A DNA stretch of 64,000 nt from an uncultured Veillonella sp. Its GTDB lineage: Bacteria > Bacillota > Negativicutes > Veillonellales > Veillonellaceae. Position numbers and translations under genes: made by a program. Under the pieces are notes generated by a model that was given only the letters and a program-made list of their open reading frames with translations, ran no database searches and was not told where the DNA came from. Below are positions 51,474 through 60,091 of this stretch, piece by piece (the first letter of the stretch is position 1; every line of letters begins with the position of its first letter). Where the stretch lies: positions 1 through 64,000 of the forward strand of contig UPXS01000007.1 of assembly GCA_900538355.1 (NCBI GenBank), read 5' to 3'.

Positions 51474-53477
51474 ATGAATCCGAAAGATAGAATTAAAGAG
51501 TTACAACAAGAGCTGACTCATGCGCAGTATTTATACTATGTAAAAGATGCTCCTACTATGAGTGACTTTGAATACGATAAAAAATATCGAGAGCTCGTTG
51601 AATTAGAAACAGCTCATCCTGAATATATTGTGCCTTCTTCTCCAACACAACGGGTGGGGATGAAGGTGGAAGGCTCCTTTGAAAAGGTTGTTCATGGTCG
51701 CCCTATGTTGAGCTTGTCTAATGTATTCAGTGCTGATGAAGTGCGTGCATTTGCTAGTCGTGTAGAGAAGGAATTAGGTCATAAGCCTTCTGCTTATGTA
51801 GTAGAACTTAAAATCGATGGCTTAGCGGTCAATTTGCACTATGAAAATGGCATGTTTGTACGTGCTGTAACACGTGGTGATGGCCGTGTTGGTGAAGATG
51901 TTACGGCCAATGTGCGAACAATTAAATCCATTCCTTTATATCTCGAAAATGCACCTGAATTTATTGAGGTGCGCGGTGAAGCTTATATGCCTCATAGCGA
52001 ATTTAAACGCATTAATGAAGAACGCGATGAAGAGGGTTTACCAACCTTTGTAAATCCTCGTAATGCAGCAGCTGGTTCTTTACGCCAACAAGATCCTGCT
52101 ATTACTGCTAGTCGTAATTTAGCCTTCTTTGCCTACGCAATCGGTTCTGAAGTGGGTGCCAATATTCATAGCCAAGAGGAATTATTACAAAGCTTAGAAA
52201 CATTTAAGTTTTCTGTGAATTCTCATTATCGTGTATGTAAAACGATTGATGAGGTAATCGAGGCTATTGAATATTGGGATGAAAAGCGCCATGAGTTGCC
52301 TTACGATACTGATGGTATGGTAATTAAGGTTAATAGTTTTGATGACCAAGAGGTACTTGGTAGTACTGCTAAGGACCCTAAATGGGCAACAGCGTACAAA
52401 TATCCTCCAGAAGAAGTGGAAACAATCCTTAAGGACATCACCATTAACGTAGGACGTACAGGTGTTCTTACGCCAACAGGTGAGTTGGAATCCGTATTTG
52501 TATCCGGTACGAATGTAAGTCGTGTTACATTACATAACCAAGACTTTATCAATGAAAAGGATATTCGCATTGGTGACCACGTTATCATTCACAAGGCAGC
52601 AGAGATTATTCCAGAAGTTATCCGCGTAGTTCCAGAAAAACGTACTGGTTCTGAGGTGCCTTTCACCATTCCAAATCGCTGCCCAGTATGTGATTCCCCT
52701 GCAGTTCGTCGTGAAGGTGAAGCAGCTGTTCGGTGTACTAATAAACACTGTCCTGCCATTGAAAAAGAACAAATTATCCATTTTGCATCTCGCGATGCAA
52801 TGAATATAGATGGCCTTGGTCCTAGCATTGTAGAAAACTTAATCAATAACAAGTTAATTGCCAATGTGGTTGATTTATATCATTTAATAGTAGATCAATT
52901 AGTTACTATGGACCGAATGGGTAAGAAATCTGCAGAGAATTTGGTGAAAGCCATCGCAGACTCTAAAACTCGTGGATTAGACCGCGTATTGTATGGCCTC
53001 GGTATTCGCTTAATTGGATCTAAAGCAGCCGGCACAATTGCTAATGTTGTGAAATCTATGGAACGATTCATGACAATTACTAAAGAAGAATTAGTGGCTG
53101 TAGAAGAAATCGGGCCTACAATGGCTGATAGTATCGTTGAATACCGTCAAGATCCGGCTCATGTTGCCATTATTGAAGGCTTAACACAAGCAGGTCTTAA
53201 AATGACCGTAGATGTTGTTGAAGCTGCTGGTAACCAAATGGATGGAGAAATCGTCGTTCTTACCGGTAAGCTTGAGATTATGGGTCGTAGTGAAGCAGGT
53301 AAAATCCTTGAAGCTCATGGGGCAAAGGTTACAGGTTCTGTATCTAAAAAAACAACCCTTGTTATCGCTGGTGAAGATAGTGGTAGCAAGCTGACTAAAG
53401 CAAATGAATTGGGTATACGAGTTATGAACGAAGAAGAGTTTGTAGAACTCCTACGCGATCTTGGTGAAATCCAATAG
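51474..53477 (+). CDS. ligA: NAD-dependent DNA ligase LigA
   Basis: LigA seals nicks in replication and repair with NAD+. The 667-residue protein has the adenylation Ia domain, the catalytic lysine motif ELKIDGLAVNL (about 112-122), the OB domain, a C4 zinc finger (CPVCDSP and CTNKHC), helix-hairpin-helix repeats (MNIDGLGPSIVENLI, GLGIRLIGSKAAGTI) and a C-terminal BRCT domain from about 590. AAGGAT lies before the ATG. The gatCAB operon begins 75 bases later. Confidence 0.97.
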   Translation: MNPKDRIKELQQELTHAQYLYYVKDAPTMSDFEYDKKYRELVELETAHPEYIVPSSPTQRVGMKVEGSFEKVVHGRPMLSLSNVFSADEVRAFASRVEKELGHKPSAYVVELKIDGLAVNLHYENGMFVRAVTRGDGRVGEDVTANVRTIKSIPLYLENAPEFIEVRGEAYMPHSEFKRINEERDEEGLPTFVNPRNAAAGSLRQQDPAITASRNLAFFAYAIGSEVGANIHSQEELLQSLETFKFSVNSHYRVCKTIDEVIEAIEYWDEKRHELPYDTDGMVIKVNSFDDQEVLGSTAKDPKWATAYKYPPEEVETILKDITINVGRTGVLTPTGELESVFVSGTNVSRVTLHNQDFINEKDIRIGDHVIIHKAAEIIPEVIRVVPEKRTGSEVPFTIPNRCPVCDSPAVRREGEAAVRCTNKHCPAIEKEQIIHFASRDAMNIDGLGPSIVENLINNKLIANVVDLYHLIVDQLVTMDRMGKKSAENLVKAIADSKTRGLDRVLYGLGIRLIGSKAAGTIANVVKSMERFMTITKEELVAVEEIGPTMADSIVEYRQDPAHVAIIEGLTQAGLKMTVDVVEAAGNQMDGEIVVLTGKLEIMGRSEAGKILEAHGAKVTGSVSKKTTLVIAGEDSGSKLTKANELGIRVMNEEEFVELLRDLGEIQ

Positions 53478-53552
53478 ATATACATTCTTACAATGTTTTG
53501 AAAATATATATTATTTGCTTTATAATAAGTAATTATGAAAGGATGTGTTCCG

Positions 53553-53843
53553 ATGAAAATCAGCCAAGAGGAAATTAGAAAAATCGCCTGGCTTTCACGT
53601 TTGGAAGTTAAGGAAGAACATATGGCACATGTAGAAAAAGAATTATCCGATATCTTGACTTATGTTGCTGAACTAGATGCATTAGAGCTTAATGATGTAG
53701 AACCAATGGCTCATGCAGTACCATTGAACAATGTATTTAGAGAGGATGAAACAAAACCATCCTTAGACCATGATTTAGCTTTGTCCAATGCTCCAGAAGC
53801 AGAGGATGGGTACTTTAAAGTACCTCGCGTTGTACAAGAATAG
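53553..53843 (+). CDS. gatC: Asp-tRNA(Asn)/Glu-tRNA(Gln) amidotransferase subunit GatC
   Basis: GatC stabilises GatA in the amidotransferase that converts Glu-tRNA-Gln (and Asp-tRNA-Asn) to the amide form. The product of 96 residues has the typical WLSRLEVKEEHMAHVEKELSDILTYV-type start (ISQEEIRKIAWLSRLEV) and PMAHAVPLNNVFREDE. ATG 53535 is in frame, but AAAGGA at 53538-53543 favours ATG 53553. First gene of gatCAB. Confidence 0.94.
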   Translation: MKISQEEIRKIAWLSRLEVKEEHMAHVEKELSDILTYVAELDALELNDVEPMAHAVPLNNVFREDETKPSLDHDLALSNAPEAEDGYFKVPRVVQE

Positions 53844-53854
53844 GAGGTTTCGCT

Positions 53855-55315
53855 GTGACAACAATTCATGAATTACACAAGAAACTAGTGAATAAAGAAA
53901 TCAGTGCCGTTGAATTGACGAATGCTGTTATTGCACATAAAGCGAAAGTGGAACCGACTGTACATGCGTACTTATCCGATTCTCATGAACGCGCTTTAGC
54001 TACAGCTAAGCTTGTAGATGAAGCAATTGCTAAAGGCGAATCTATTTCTCCATTGGCAGGTATTCCTGGTGCGATTAAAGATAATATTTGTATTAAAGAC
54101 GAACCTGCAACATGTGCATCTAAAATGTTAGAAAACTTTGTACCTCCATACAATGCGTCTGTTATTGAACGTTTACAAGATAATCAATTTGTTAGTCTTG
54201 GTAAACTAAATATGGACGAATTTGCTATGGGTGGTTCTACAGAAAACTCTGCATTAGCAAAAACGACTAACCCTTGGAATGCTGATTGCGTACCAGGTGG
54301 TTCTTCTGGTGGTAGTGCAGCAGCTGTATCTAGTGGCTCTGCTATTTGGGCTCTTGGCTCTGATACTGGTGGGTCTATTCGTCAACCAGCGTCCTTCTGT
54401 GGCGTTGTAGGCTTAAAACCAACATACGGTAATGTATCTCGTTATGGTTTAATCGCCTTCGCATCCTCTTTGGACCAAATTGGACCTGTTACTCGTGATG
54501 TAACAGATGCTGCTTTAGTATTAAATGCCATATCTGGTCATGATGCGAAAGACTCCACATCTATTCCAGGTGCTCGTGTAGACTACACTACAGCTCTTGT
54601 AAATGATGTAAAAAATCTTAAAATCGGTGTGCCAAAAGAATTCTTTGGCGAAGGTCTCAATAGCGAAGTTCGCAAAGCTATGGAAGAGGCTATCGAAACA
54701 TATAAAAAATTGGGTGCTGAAATCGTTGAGGTTTCCTTACCTAACTCTAAATATGCGTTGTCTGCATACTATATCATCGCATTGGCAGAAGCTAGCTCTA
54801 ACTTGGCTCGTTATGACGGCGTAAGCTATGGTATGCGCGTACCTGCAGATAATCTTGTAGATATGTCTACTAAAACTCGTACAGAAGGTTTTGGTCCTGA
54901 AGTACAACGCCGTATCTTGTTAGGTACCTATGTATTGAGCGCTGGTTACTATGATGCTTACTATTTGAAAGCATTAAAAGTACGCCGCCTCATTAAAAAT
55001 GAATTTGATGAAGCATTCTCCAAAGTGGATTTGATTTTAACACCAACTGCACCTAATACATCTTATAAATTTGGTGAAAAAGCAAATGATCCATTGGCAA
55101 TGTACTTAGAAGATATCTGTACAGTACCAGCAAACCTTGCAGGTATTCCAGGTATTAGCATTCCAGCAGGTATGAGTAGCAGCAATTTGCCAATCGGCTT
55201 ACAATTGCTCGGTCCTGCTATGGGTGAAGAAACATTGTTACGTGCCGCTTTCACATTTGAACAAGCACGTCCAGACTGTCAATTAGTAGCACCAACTGGG
55301 GAGGTTTCTCTATGA
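53855..55315 (+). CDS. gatA: Asp-tRNA(Asn)/Glu-tRNA(Gln) amidotransferase subunit GatA
   Basis: GatA is the amidase that releases ammonia from glutamine for transamidation. The 486-residue amidase-signature enzyme has GIPGAIKDNICIKD (catalytic Lys), PGGSSGGSAAAVSSG and SDTGGSIRQPASFCGVVGLKPTYG (catalytic Ser pair). GTG start after AGGAGG. It lies between gatC and gatB and overlaps gatB by 4 bases. Confidence 0.97.
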   Translation: MTTIHELHKKLVNKEISAVELTNAVIAHKAKVEPTVHAYLSDSHERALATAKLVDEAIAKGESISPLAGIPGAIKDNICIKDEPATCASKMLENFVPPYNASVIERLQDNQFVSLGKLNMDEFAMGGSTENSALAKTTNPWNADCVPGGSSGGSAAAVSSGSAIWALGSDTGGSIRQPASFCGVVGLKPTYGNVSRYGLIAFASSLDQIGPVTRDVTDAALVLNAISGHDAKDSTSIPGARVDYTTALVNDVKNLKIGVPKEFFGEGLNSEVRKAMEEAIETYKKLGAEIVEVSLPNSKYALSAYYIIALAEASSNLARYDGVSYGMRVPADNLVDMSTKTRTEGFGPEVQRRILLGTYVLSAGYYDAYYLKALKVRRLIKNEFDEAFSKVDLILTPTAPNTSYKFGEKANDPLAMYLEDICTVPANLAGIPGISIPAGMSSSNLPIGLQLLGPAMGEETLLRAAFTFEQARPDCQLVAPTGEVSL

Positions 55316-56760
55316 GTAGTAAATACGAAACAGTCGTTGGTTTAGAGGTTCATACAGAGCTTAAGACTAAGTCTAAAATCTTCTGTGGTTGTACCACTGA
55401 ATTCGGCGGCGATCAAAATACACATGTATGCCCAGTATGCCTAGGCTTACCTGGTGCTATGCCTGTGTTAAATAAACAAGTAGTAGAATTTGCTATCAAA
55501 GTAGGTTTAGCATTGAACTGTGAAATTCTAAACTTTAACAAATTTGACCGTAAAAACTACTACTATCCAGATTTGCCTAAAAACTATCAAACATCTCAAT
55601 ACGATTTGCCAATTTGCTTGAATGGTCATTTAGACATCGAAGTAAATGGTGAAACTAAACGCATTGGTATTACGCGGATTCACATGGAAGAAGATGCTGG
55701 TAAACTAGTTCATAGTGGTAACACTATTTCCGATTCTAAATCTTCTAATGTTGACTATAACCGTACTGGTGTACCTCTTCTTGAAATCGTATCCGAACCA
55801 GATATTCGTTCCGGCGCAGAAGCGAGAGCCTATGTTGAAAAACTACGTTCTATCTTGCAATACTTAGAAGTATCTGACGGTCGTATGGAAGAAGGTTCCT
55901 TACGTGGTGACTGTAACGTATCCGTACGTTTGCGCGGTACTAAAGAGTTTGGTACACGTACAGAAACTAAGAACGTTAACTCCTTAACAGCTATCCAAAA
56001 GGTTGTTGAATATGAAGCATTGCGCCAAGCTAAGTTGATTGAAGCTGGCGGCAAAGTAGATCAAGAAACACGTACTTGGGATGATGCTCAAGGCATTACT
56101 ATTGGTATGCGTAAAAAAGACGAAGAAAACGATTACCGTTACTTCCCTGAACCTGACTTGGTACCAATTGTAATTACAGACGAAAAAATTGAAGAAGTAC
56201 GTCGTGCGTTACCAGAATTACAAGATGCTAAGATTGAACGCTTTGTATCTGAATATGGCTTGTCTCGTGAAGATGCTACAACCCTTACTGTATCCCGTAA
56301 AACAGCAGATTTCTTGGATGCTACTGTAAAAGCAGGTGCCGATGCTAAGACTGTTGCTAACTGGATGCTTGGTGATTTGTCTAAGATGATTAATGAAAGT
56401 GGCTTAACATTTGCTGAATCCAAAGTAAGCCCTGAAAACTTGGCTGGTATGATTGCTCTTATCGATAAAGGTACAATCTCTGGTAAAATTGCGAAAAAGG
56501 TTATTGTATCCATGTGGGAATCCGGCAAGGATGCAGATACTATCGTAAAAGAAGAAGGCCTTGTTCAAATCACTGATACTGGTGCTATCGAAGAAATCGT
56601 TAAGCAAGTTATTGCTAACAATCCACAACCAGTGGCAGACTTCAAAGGTGGCAATGGCAAAGCTATTGGCTTCTTAGTAGGTCAAGTTATGAAGGAATCT
56701 AAAGGCCGTGCTAACCCTGGTATGGTAAATGAATTGCTTCAAAAATACTTGAAAGACTAA
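55312..56760 (+). CDS. gatB: Asp-tRNA(Asn)/Glu-tRNA(Gln) amidotransferase subunit GatB
   Basis: GatB phosphorylates the mischarged Glu- or Asp-tRNA and receives ammonia from GatA. The 482-residue protein has the start YETVVGLEVHTELKT, the CPVCLGLPGAMPVLN zinc/cradle motif, FDRKNYYYPDLPKNYQTSQ and the tail YqeY-like domain. It closes the operon; a terminator follows. With gltX at 30.3 kb this supports the indirect Gln-tRNA route. Confidence 0.97.
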   Translation: MSSKYETVVGLEVHTELKTKSKIFCGCTTEFGGDQNTHVCPVCLGLPGAMPVLNKQVVEFAIKVGLALNCEILNFNKFDRKNYYYPDLPKNYQTSQYDLPICLNGHLDIEVNGETKRIGITRIHMEEDAGKLVHSGNTISDSKSSNVDYNRTGVPLLEIVSEPDIRSGAEARAYVEKLRSILQYLEVSDGRMEEGSLRGDCNVSVRLRGTKEFGTRTETKNVNSLTAIQKVVEYEALRQAKLIEAGGKVDQETRTWDDAQGITIGMRKKDEENDYRYFPEPDLVPIVITDEKIEEVRRALPELQDAKIERFVSEYGLSREDATTLTVSRKTADFLDATVKAGADAKTVANWMLGDLSKMINESGLTFAESKVSPENLAGMIALIDKGTISGKIAKKVIVSMWESGKDADTIVKEEGLVQITDTGAIEEIVKQVIANNPQPVADFKGGNGKAIGFLVGQVMKESKGRANPGMVNELLQKYLKD

Positions 56761-56800
56761 TTTGTCCGTTAGTATATAGTCGCATAAGCAATACAAATAA

Positions 56801-56850
56801 AAATATCCCCTAGAGATATATGAATTTATATCTATAGGGGATATTTATTT
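56801..56850 (+). terminator. Terminator after gatB
   Basis: AAATATCCCCTA and AGATATA pair with TATATCT and TAGGGGATATTT across a short loop with one mismatch; a T-rich stretch follows. Confidence 0.85.
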
Positions 56851-56879
56851 GCATTTTTATCATAGAAATATGGTATAAT
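56851..56879 (+). promoter_or_regulatory. Extended -10 promoter of the small membrane protein gene
   Basis: TGGTATAAT (56871-56879) is an extended -10 of consensus type. The -35 region is weak (GCATTT). Confidence 0.5.
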
Positions 56880-56927
56880 AAGTTGTATAAAATTAATTAT
56901 TATTTTGGTCATATAAAGGACGTAACG

Positions 56928-57344
56928 ATGTCTGATCAACACAATACAAATAACAATCAAAATACATATAGAAATAATGAACGTAGCGATAGCTTTGGTA
57001 GTAATGCTCACTTCGGAGAGCCAAATACACGGGTATTATCTGATGATGAACGCCGTGACTTTGATGGTGTAACCATTGAAGAGGTAGGAGACTCTGTTCA
57101 TGTGGACTCTACACCTAGTAATATGAACGAAGACTATCAACGCGGTGAAGAGTACAATCAATATGGCCCTCATGTTAAGGTGTATAGCTTTAATAGTACG
57201 AGTTGGCTAAGTCGTATTGTTTTAATTATCATTCTAGCAATTGTATTAGCAGCTGTAGTATTTTTTGGTGGCATTATCCTATCTGTTGTAGGGGTTGTCA
57301 TTTTAGTGGGAGCTATTGTTTCCTTTATCTTTGGCCTCTTTTAA
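56928..57344 (+). CDS. Small membrane protein of unknown function
   Basis: A product of about 138 residues that I do not recognise. The first 85 residues are polar and rich in Asn, Asp and Glu, with no visible motif; the rest has one or two C-terminal hydrophobic segments (IVLIIILAIVLAAVVFFGG and VVGVVILVGAIVSFIFGLF). The polar part is probably cytoplasmic or disordered and tethered to the membrane. AAAGGACG before ATG 56928 sets the start; an in-frame ATG at 56883 has no such site. It is the last host gene before the prophage. Confidence 0.8.
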   Translation: MSDQHNTNNNQNTYRNNERSDSFGSNAHFGEPNTRVLSDDERRDFDGVTIEEVGDSVHVDSTPSNMNEDYQRGEEYNQYGPHVKVYSFNSTSWLSRIVLIIILAIVLAAVVFFGGIILSVVGVVILVGAIVSFIFGLF

Positions 57345-57369
57345 TGGTATAATACATATATTATAAAAT

Positions 57370-57411
57370 AAAGCTATAGAACACATTGATAAATAGGGTT
57401 TTATAGCTTTT
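57370..57411 (+). terminator. Terminator at the host-prophage border
   Basis: AAAGCTATA (57370-57378) pairs with TATAGCTTT (57402-57410) and is followed by T's. It may serve the upstream gene, and on the minus strand may serve the integrase gene. Confidence 0.65.
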
Positions 57412-57434
57412 CGTCATATAATCGTCAAAAATAA

Positions 57435-58490
57435 TTAACCAAATATATTTGCCACGTTATCCGCAGCATTTTTTCTCATTTCATCTGAAAAATGGATATA
57501 TGTTTTAATAACTGTATTTATATTATCTCCAAGTAAACTGGCAACAGTCTGTATGTCTACATTATTACCTAATAATGTAGTAGCGTATGTATGTCTAAAC
57601 ATATGAATTGATTTTCCGGGAAGGAACCGTTGAATCAGTTCATTTACTTGACTGCTTCGACTGGTGCGAAATGGAAACAATCTATCCGATCCGTTACATT
57701 GATACTGTTTTAATAAATTAGAAAGTATAGGCGGAATAGGAATTATACGAATACTATTTTTACTTTTTGGTAATTTAAAGCCATATTTATTACGTTCACA
57801 TTGTGCCCATTGTTTAGAAATTGATATAGTATTATTGTCAAAGTCTATATCAGACCATTGTAATGCTATAATCTCACCATACCTAGCGCCTGTATATCTT
57901 GCTATATTGCATAACAAATAATACGTTGGGTGACTATGTTCGATATTATGTAAAAGCATGTCCATATCTTCTATTGGAATTGTTGTGATTGATCGTGTAC
58001 TTTGTTTACGATATCTCTTAATGGCGGCACATGGATTATTGCGAATTAACCGATATGGATTGATAGCATAATTAAAAACGGCACGTAGTAATACAATACA
58101 CAAATTTTTACTTGCCGCTGATTTTGACAAATTAGAAATCAATGTAAAAATATCGGAATGGGTAATATCACGCATTCTTTTGTCATGTAAGGGCTTGCAA
58201 TATTTCTCCATGATATTATTGTAGATCAGTACTGAATTGGCGGATATATTAATCTTTTCCCGAATGTAAATCTGATAAAACTGAATAAGCGTTATATCTT
58301 TTAGACTGTCATCAAGTGGATTGGTGACAGTCTTTTTTAATTCCTCAATAATTTTTTGCCCATAGAGTTTTGCTTCTCTTTGAGTAGCAAAACCCTGTTT
58401 GGATTTTTGCCTCCATTTTAGGCCATCTTTATAGCTGACAATAATTTGGTAACCTTTGTCTTTTTTACGAATGGTAAAGTTGTATTGCAT
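57435..58490 (-). CDS. int: Tyrosine-type phage integrase
   Basis: The 351-residue recombinase should insert and excise the element at its att sites. It has an N-terminal AP2-like arm-binding domain, a SAM-like core-binding domain (about 70-165) and a catalytic domain with Arg in YTGARYGEIIALQWSD, the HxxRH box in SIHMFRHTYATTLLG, and Tyr in TVIKTYIHFS. The third catalytic position that is usually His in LGH is Asp here (LLGDNINTV), a known kind of variation. It reads toward the host border and lies 2 bases from the HELGH gene. Confidence 0.93.
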   Translation of the reverse strand: MQYNFTIRKKDKGYQIIVSYKDGLKWRQKSKQGFATQREAKLYGQKIIEELKKTVTNPLDDSLKDITLIQFYQIYIREKINISANSVLIYNNIMEKYCKPLHDKRMRDITHSDIFTLISNLSKSAASKNLCIVLLRAVFNYAINPYRLIRNNPCAAIKRYRKQSTRSITTIPIEDMDMLLHNIEHSHPTYYLLCNIARYTGARYGEIIALQWSDIDFDNNTISISKQWAQCERNKYGFKLPKSKNSIRIIPIPPILSNLLKQYQCNGSDRLFPFRTSRSSQVNELIQRFLPGKSIHMFRHTYATTLLGNNVDIQTVASLLGDNINTVIKTYIHFSDEMRKNAADNVANIFG

Positions 58491-58492
58491 GG

Positions 58493-58768
58493 TTACACAT
58501 CCTTGCTATTAACCACGTGATAAAAGAATTCCTCATCGATATCTTCATCTAATTCTCTATCATGAGCGATCCGTTCTATTAAATTAATATGTTTTTCAGA
58601 ATGAAAGTCATCATGTTTAATATGTCCTAATTCGTGTAGTACACTAACTCGCTGTGCATCAAAAGGCTTATTTAAATTAACCAGTATAGAATGACTGCCA
58701 TCTTCATTAAGACGTACTACTGCTGTTTGTGTTTTCTTTAATTGCGTATAAATCAAATTAATAGACAT
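58493..58768 (-). CDS. Small ImmA/IrrE-type metallopeptidase
   Basis: A 91-residue protein with the zinc-peptidase motif VLHELGHIKHDDF, similar to ImmA/IrrE peptidases that cut phage or ICE repressors and so trigger induction. It lies in the same operon as the XRE repressor, which is its expected substrate. It is shorter than typical ImmA. A GGAGAGTG site precedes the start. The repressor target is an inference from context. Confidence 0.8.
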   Translation of the reverse strand: MSINLIYTQLKKTQTAVVRLNEDGSHSILVNLNKPFDAQRVSVLHELGHIKHDDFHSEKHINLIERIAHDRELDEDIDEEFFYHVVNSKDV

Positions 58769-58791
58769 AACAACACTCTCCCCAGATAAAA

Positions 58792-59319
58792 TTAATTAGA
58801 TAAAGGTTCGTTAAAATACATATTATATGATTTATGAAATATATACATTGCAACTTCATAACTCGGAGAATATACAGGTGCTTTACCAGAAGGGGCTTTC
58901 CCAAATGGGAAAGAGGCTATAGAGGAAATTTTATTTCCATTTAAATCATATCGAATTAAAGTATTTATTTTAAACTTTACTCCATTATCATTTGTAAATT
59001 CCCTTGCTAAATCATTAACTTCTTCAAATTTAAGTGCTAACATTTTTAAACTTCTATCATAATTAAAAAAAGAAGTCTGATTCGCTTCTACAATATTGTT
59101 TTCATCATACCATATAGAATATACAGTAGCGTTAATGGCATAATATGGCGGATTATATCTTGATACAACAATCGTTGAGTTATCAACATACGCTTCATGC
59201 ATTTGGTCTGAATACACTAATGTATACTGATTTGGATTGTTGCGCAATTCATTTAAAGAAATTGCATTACATGATAAAGGAATAAATAATATATAAATTA
59301 ATATTAATAACTTCTTCAT
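58792..59319 (-). CDS. Secreted protein in the lysogeny module, function unknown
   Basis: A product of 175 residues with a classical signal peptide (MKKLLILIYILFIPLSCNA) and a soluble, polar mature part with many Asn and Tyr. It resembles no family I can name with confidence; the pattern of a Tyr-rich beta protein with DNSTIVVSRYN suggests a surface-type fold only loosely. AGGGGAAG before the ATG at 59319 sets the start. It lies between the repressor and the HELGH gene and would be expressed from the lysogen, so it is a candidate lysogenic-conversion (moron) gene. Confidence 0.72.
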   Translation of the reverse strand: MKKLLILIYILFIPLSCNAISLNELRNNPNQYTLVYSDQMHEAYVDNSTIVVSRYNPPYYAINATVYSIWYDENNIVEANQTSFFNYDRSLKMLALKFEEVNDLAREFTNDNGVKFKINTLIRYDLNGNKISSIASFPFGKAPSGKAPVYSPSYEVAMYIFHKSYNMYFNEPLSN

Positions 59320-59320
59320 T

Positions 59321-59683
59321 CTACTTCCCCTCACGTTTCTTTAATCCCTCAATTAAATTAACTACAAAATCAATATCATCTTTTGACATATCTTCAGCAG
59401 CATCAAACAGCAATCGCATATCAGGATTGTCCTTCAATCTATTTGCATATTCAGCTACTTCGGGGTCTATGTAATATGAATCATTGTTTAAGCCCATTAA
59501 TTCCTCTGGAGAAACATGCAAAGCTTCTGCAAATGCATAAATTTTAGATTGTGGTATATCAATTTTCCCGGCTTCAATTTTAGCAATGCTTGTTCTATCT
59601 TTATATCCTACTTTACGAGCTAATTCTTCTTGTGATAATTCTAATTTTTCTCGTAGAGCTTTGATATTGGCATATAGTTTCAT
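59321..59683 (-). CDS. XRE-family phage repressor (CI-like)
   Basis: The 120-residue repressor has an N-terminal helix-turn-helix (LSQEELARKVGYKDRTSIAKIEAGK, with SQEELARKVG and RTSIAKIE) and a short acidic C-terminal part, so it is smaller than lambda CI and lacks a self-cleaving peptidase domain. Induction could instead use the HELGH peptidase. It is transcribed leftward from the operator region at 59690-59838. The secreted-protein gene overlaps its end. Confidence 0.9.
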   Translation of the reverse strand: MKLYANIKALREKLELSQEELARKVGYKDRTSIAKIEAGKIDIPQSKIYAFAEALHVSPEELMGLNNDSYYIDPEVAEYANRLKDNPDMRLLFDAAEDMSKDDIDFVVNLIEGLKKREGK

Positions 59684-59721
59684 AGGTTTTACCTTTCTTT
59701 TTAATGCCCCTTACAAAGTAA

Positions 59722-59749
59722 ATATATTATATATGTGAAAAAAAATCAA
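59722..59749 (-). promoter_or_regulatory. Leftward repressor promoter with operator
   Basis: On the minus strand TTGATT, 17 bases and TATATT form a promoter for the repressor gene. The plus-strand sequence GTGAAAAAAAATCAAC (59735-59750) overlaps it and resembles the operator half-sites further right. Confidence 0.5.
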
Positions 59750-59767
59750 CATTTTTGTAATTTATTG

Positions 59768-59796
59768 TTGACACATAATCACCCATAAGGTATATT
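59768..59796 (+). promoter_or_regulatory. Rightward early promoter
   Basis: TTGACA (59768-59773), 17 bases, TATATT (59791-59796) drives the Cro-like gene. An AATCAC half-site (59777-59782) lies in the spacer. Confidence 0.7.
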
Positions 59797-59802
59797 ATAG
59801 AT

Positions 59803-59817
59803 GTGATTAAAAATCAC
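59803..59817. promoter_or_regulatory. Phage operator palindrome
   Basis: GTGATTAAAAATCAC is a perfect palindrome (6-bp arms, AAA centre) just downstream of the rightward -10. It is the best match to a CI/Cro operator; related half-sites are at 59735-59750 and 59777-59782. Confidence 0.65.
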
Positions 59818-59838
59818 GTTATTAAAGGGGGTGAATAG

Positions 59839-60060
59839 ATGAAGAATTTAAAAGACGTGATTATTGAAAAAGGATTTCGTATCTCGTGGATAGCAAATCA
59901 GCTTAATATTACAAGATACACACTATACAATAAAATCAATGGAGTAACCGAATTTACGGCATCTGAAATTGCAAAATTAACAGAAATCTTACATTTATCA
60001 AACCTTGAGGTTAAGTCTATTTTTTTTAAAAAGTATAGTGATTTAAAATCACATCAATAA
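59839..60060 (+). CDS. Cro-like helix-turn-helix regulator
   Basis: A 73-residue protein with a helix-turn-helix of the Cro/XRE type (RISWIANQLNITRYTLYNKI, then FTASEIAKLTEIL). As the first gene rightward of the operators it is the expected Cro counterpart to the repressor. A GGGGGTG site lies before the ATG. Confidence 0.85.
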   Translation: MKNLKDVIIEKGFRISWIANQLNITRYTLYNKINGVTEFTASEIAKLTEILHLSNLEVKSIFFKKYSDLKSHQ

Positions 60061-60091
60061 TATTTAAAAGGTAATGCAAAGGAGTGTGGAC

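Noticed and set aside
43360..57434. A genomic island from ssrA to the prophage
   Set aside because: The genes between (RND pump, ppaC, pcrA, ligA, gatCAB) are ordinary host genes with the same codon style; only the part after 57.4 kb looks mobile.
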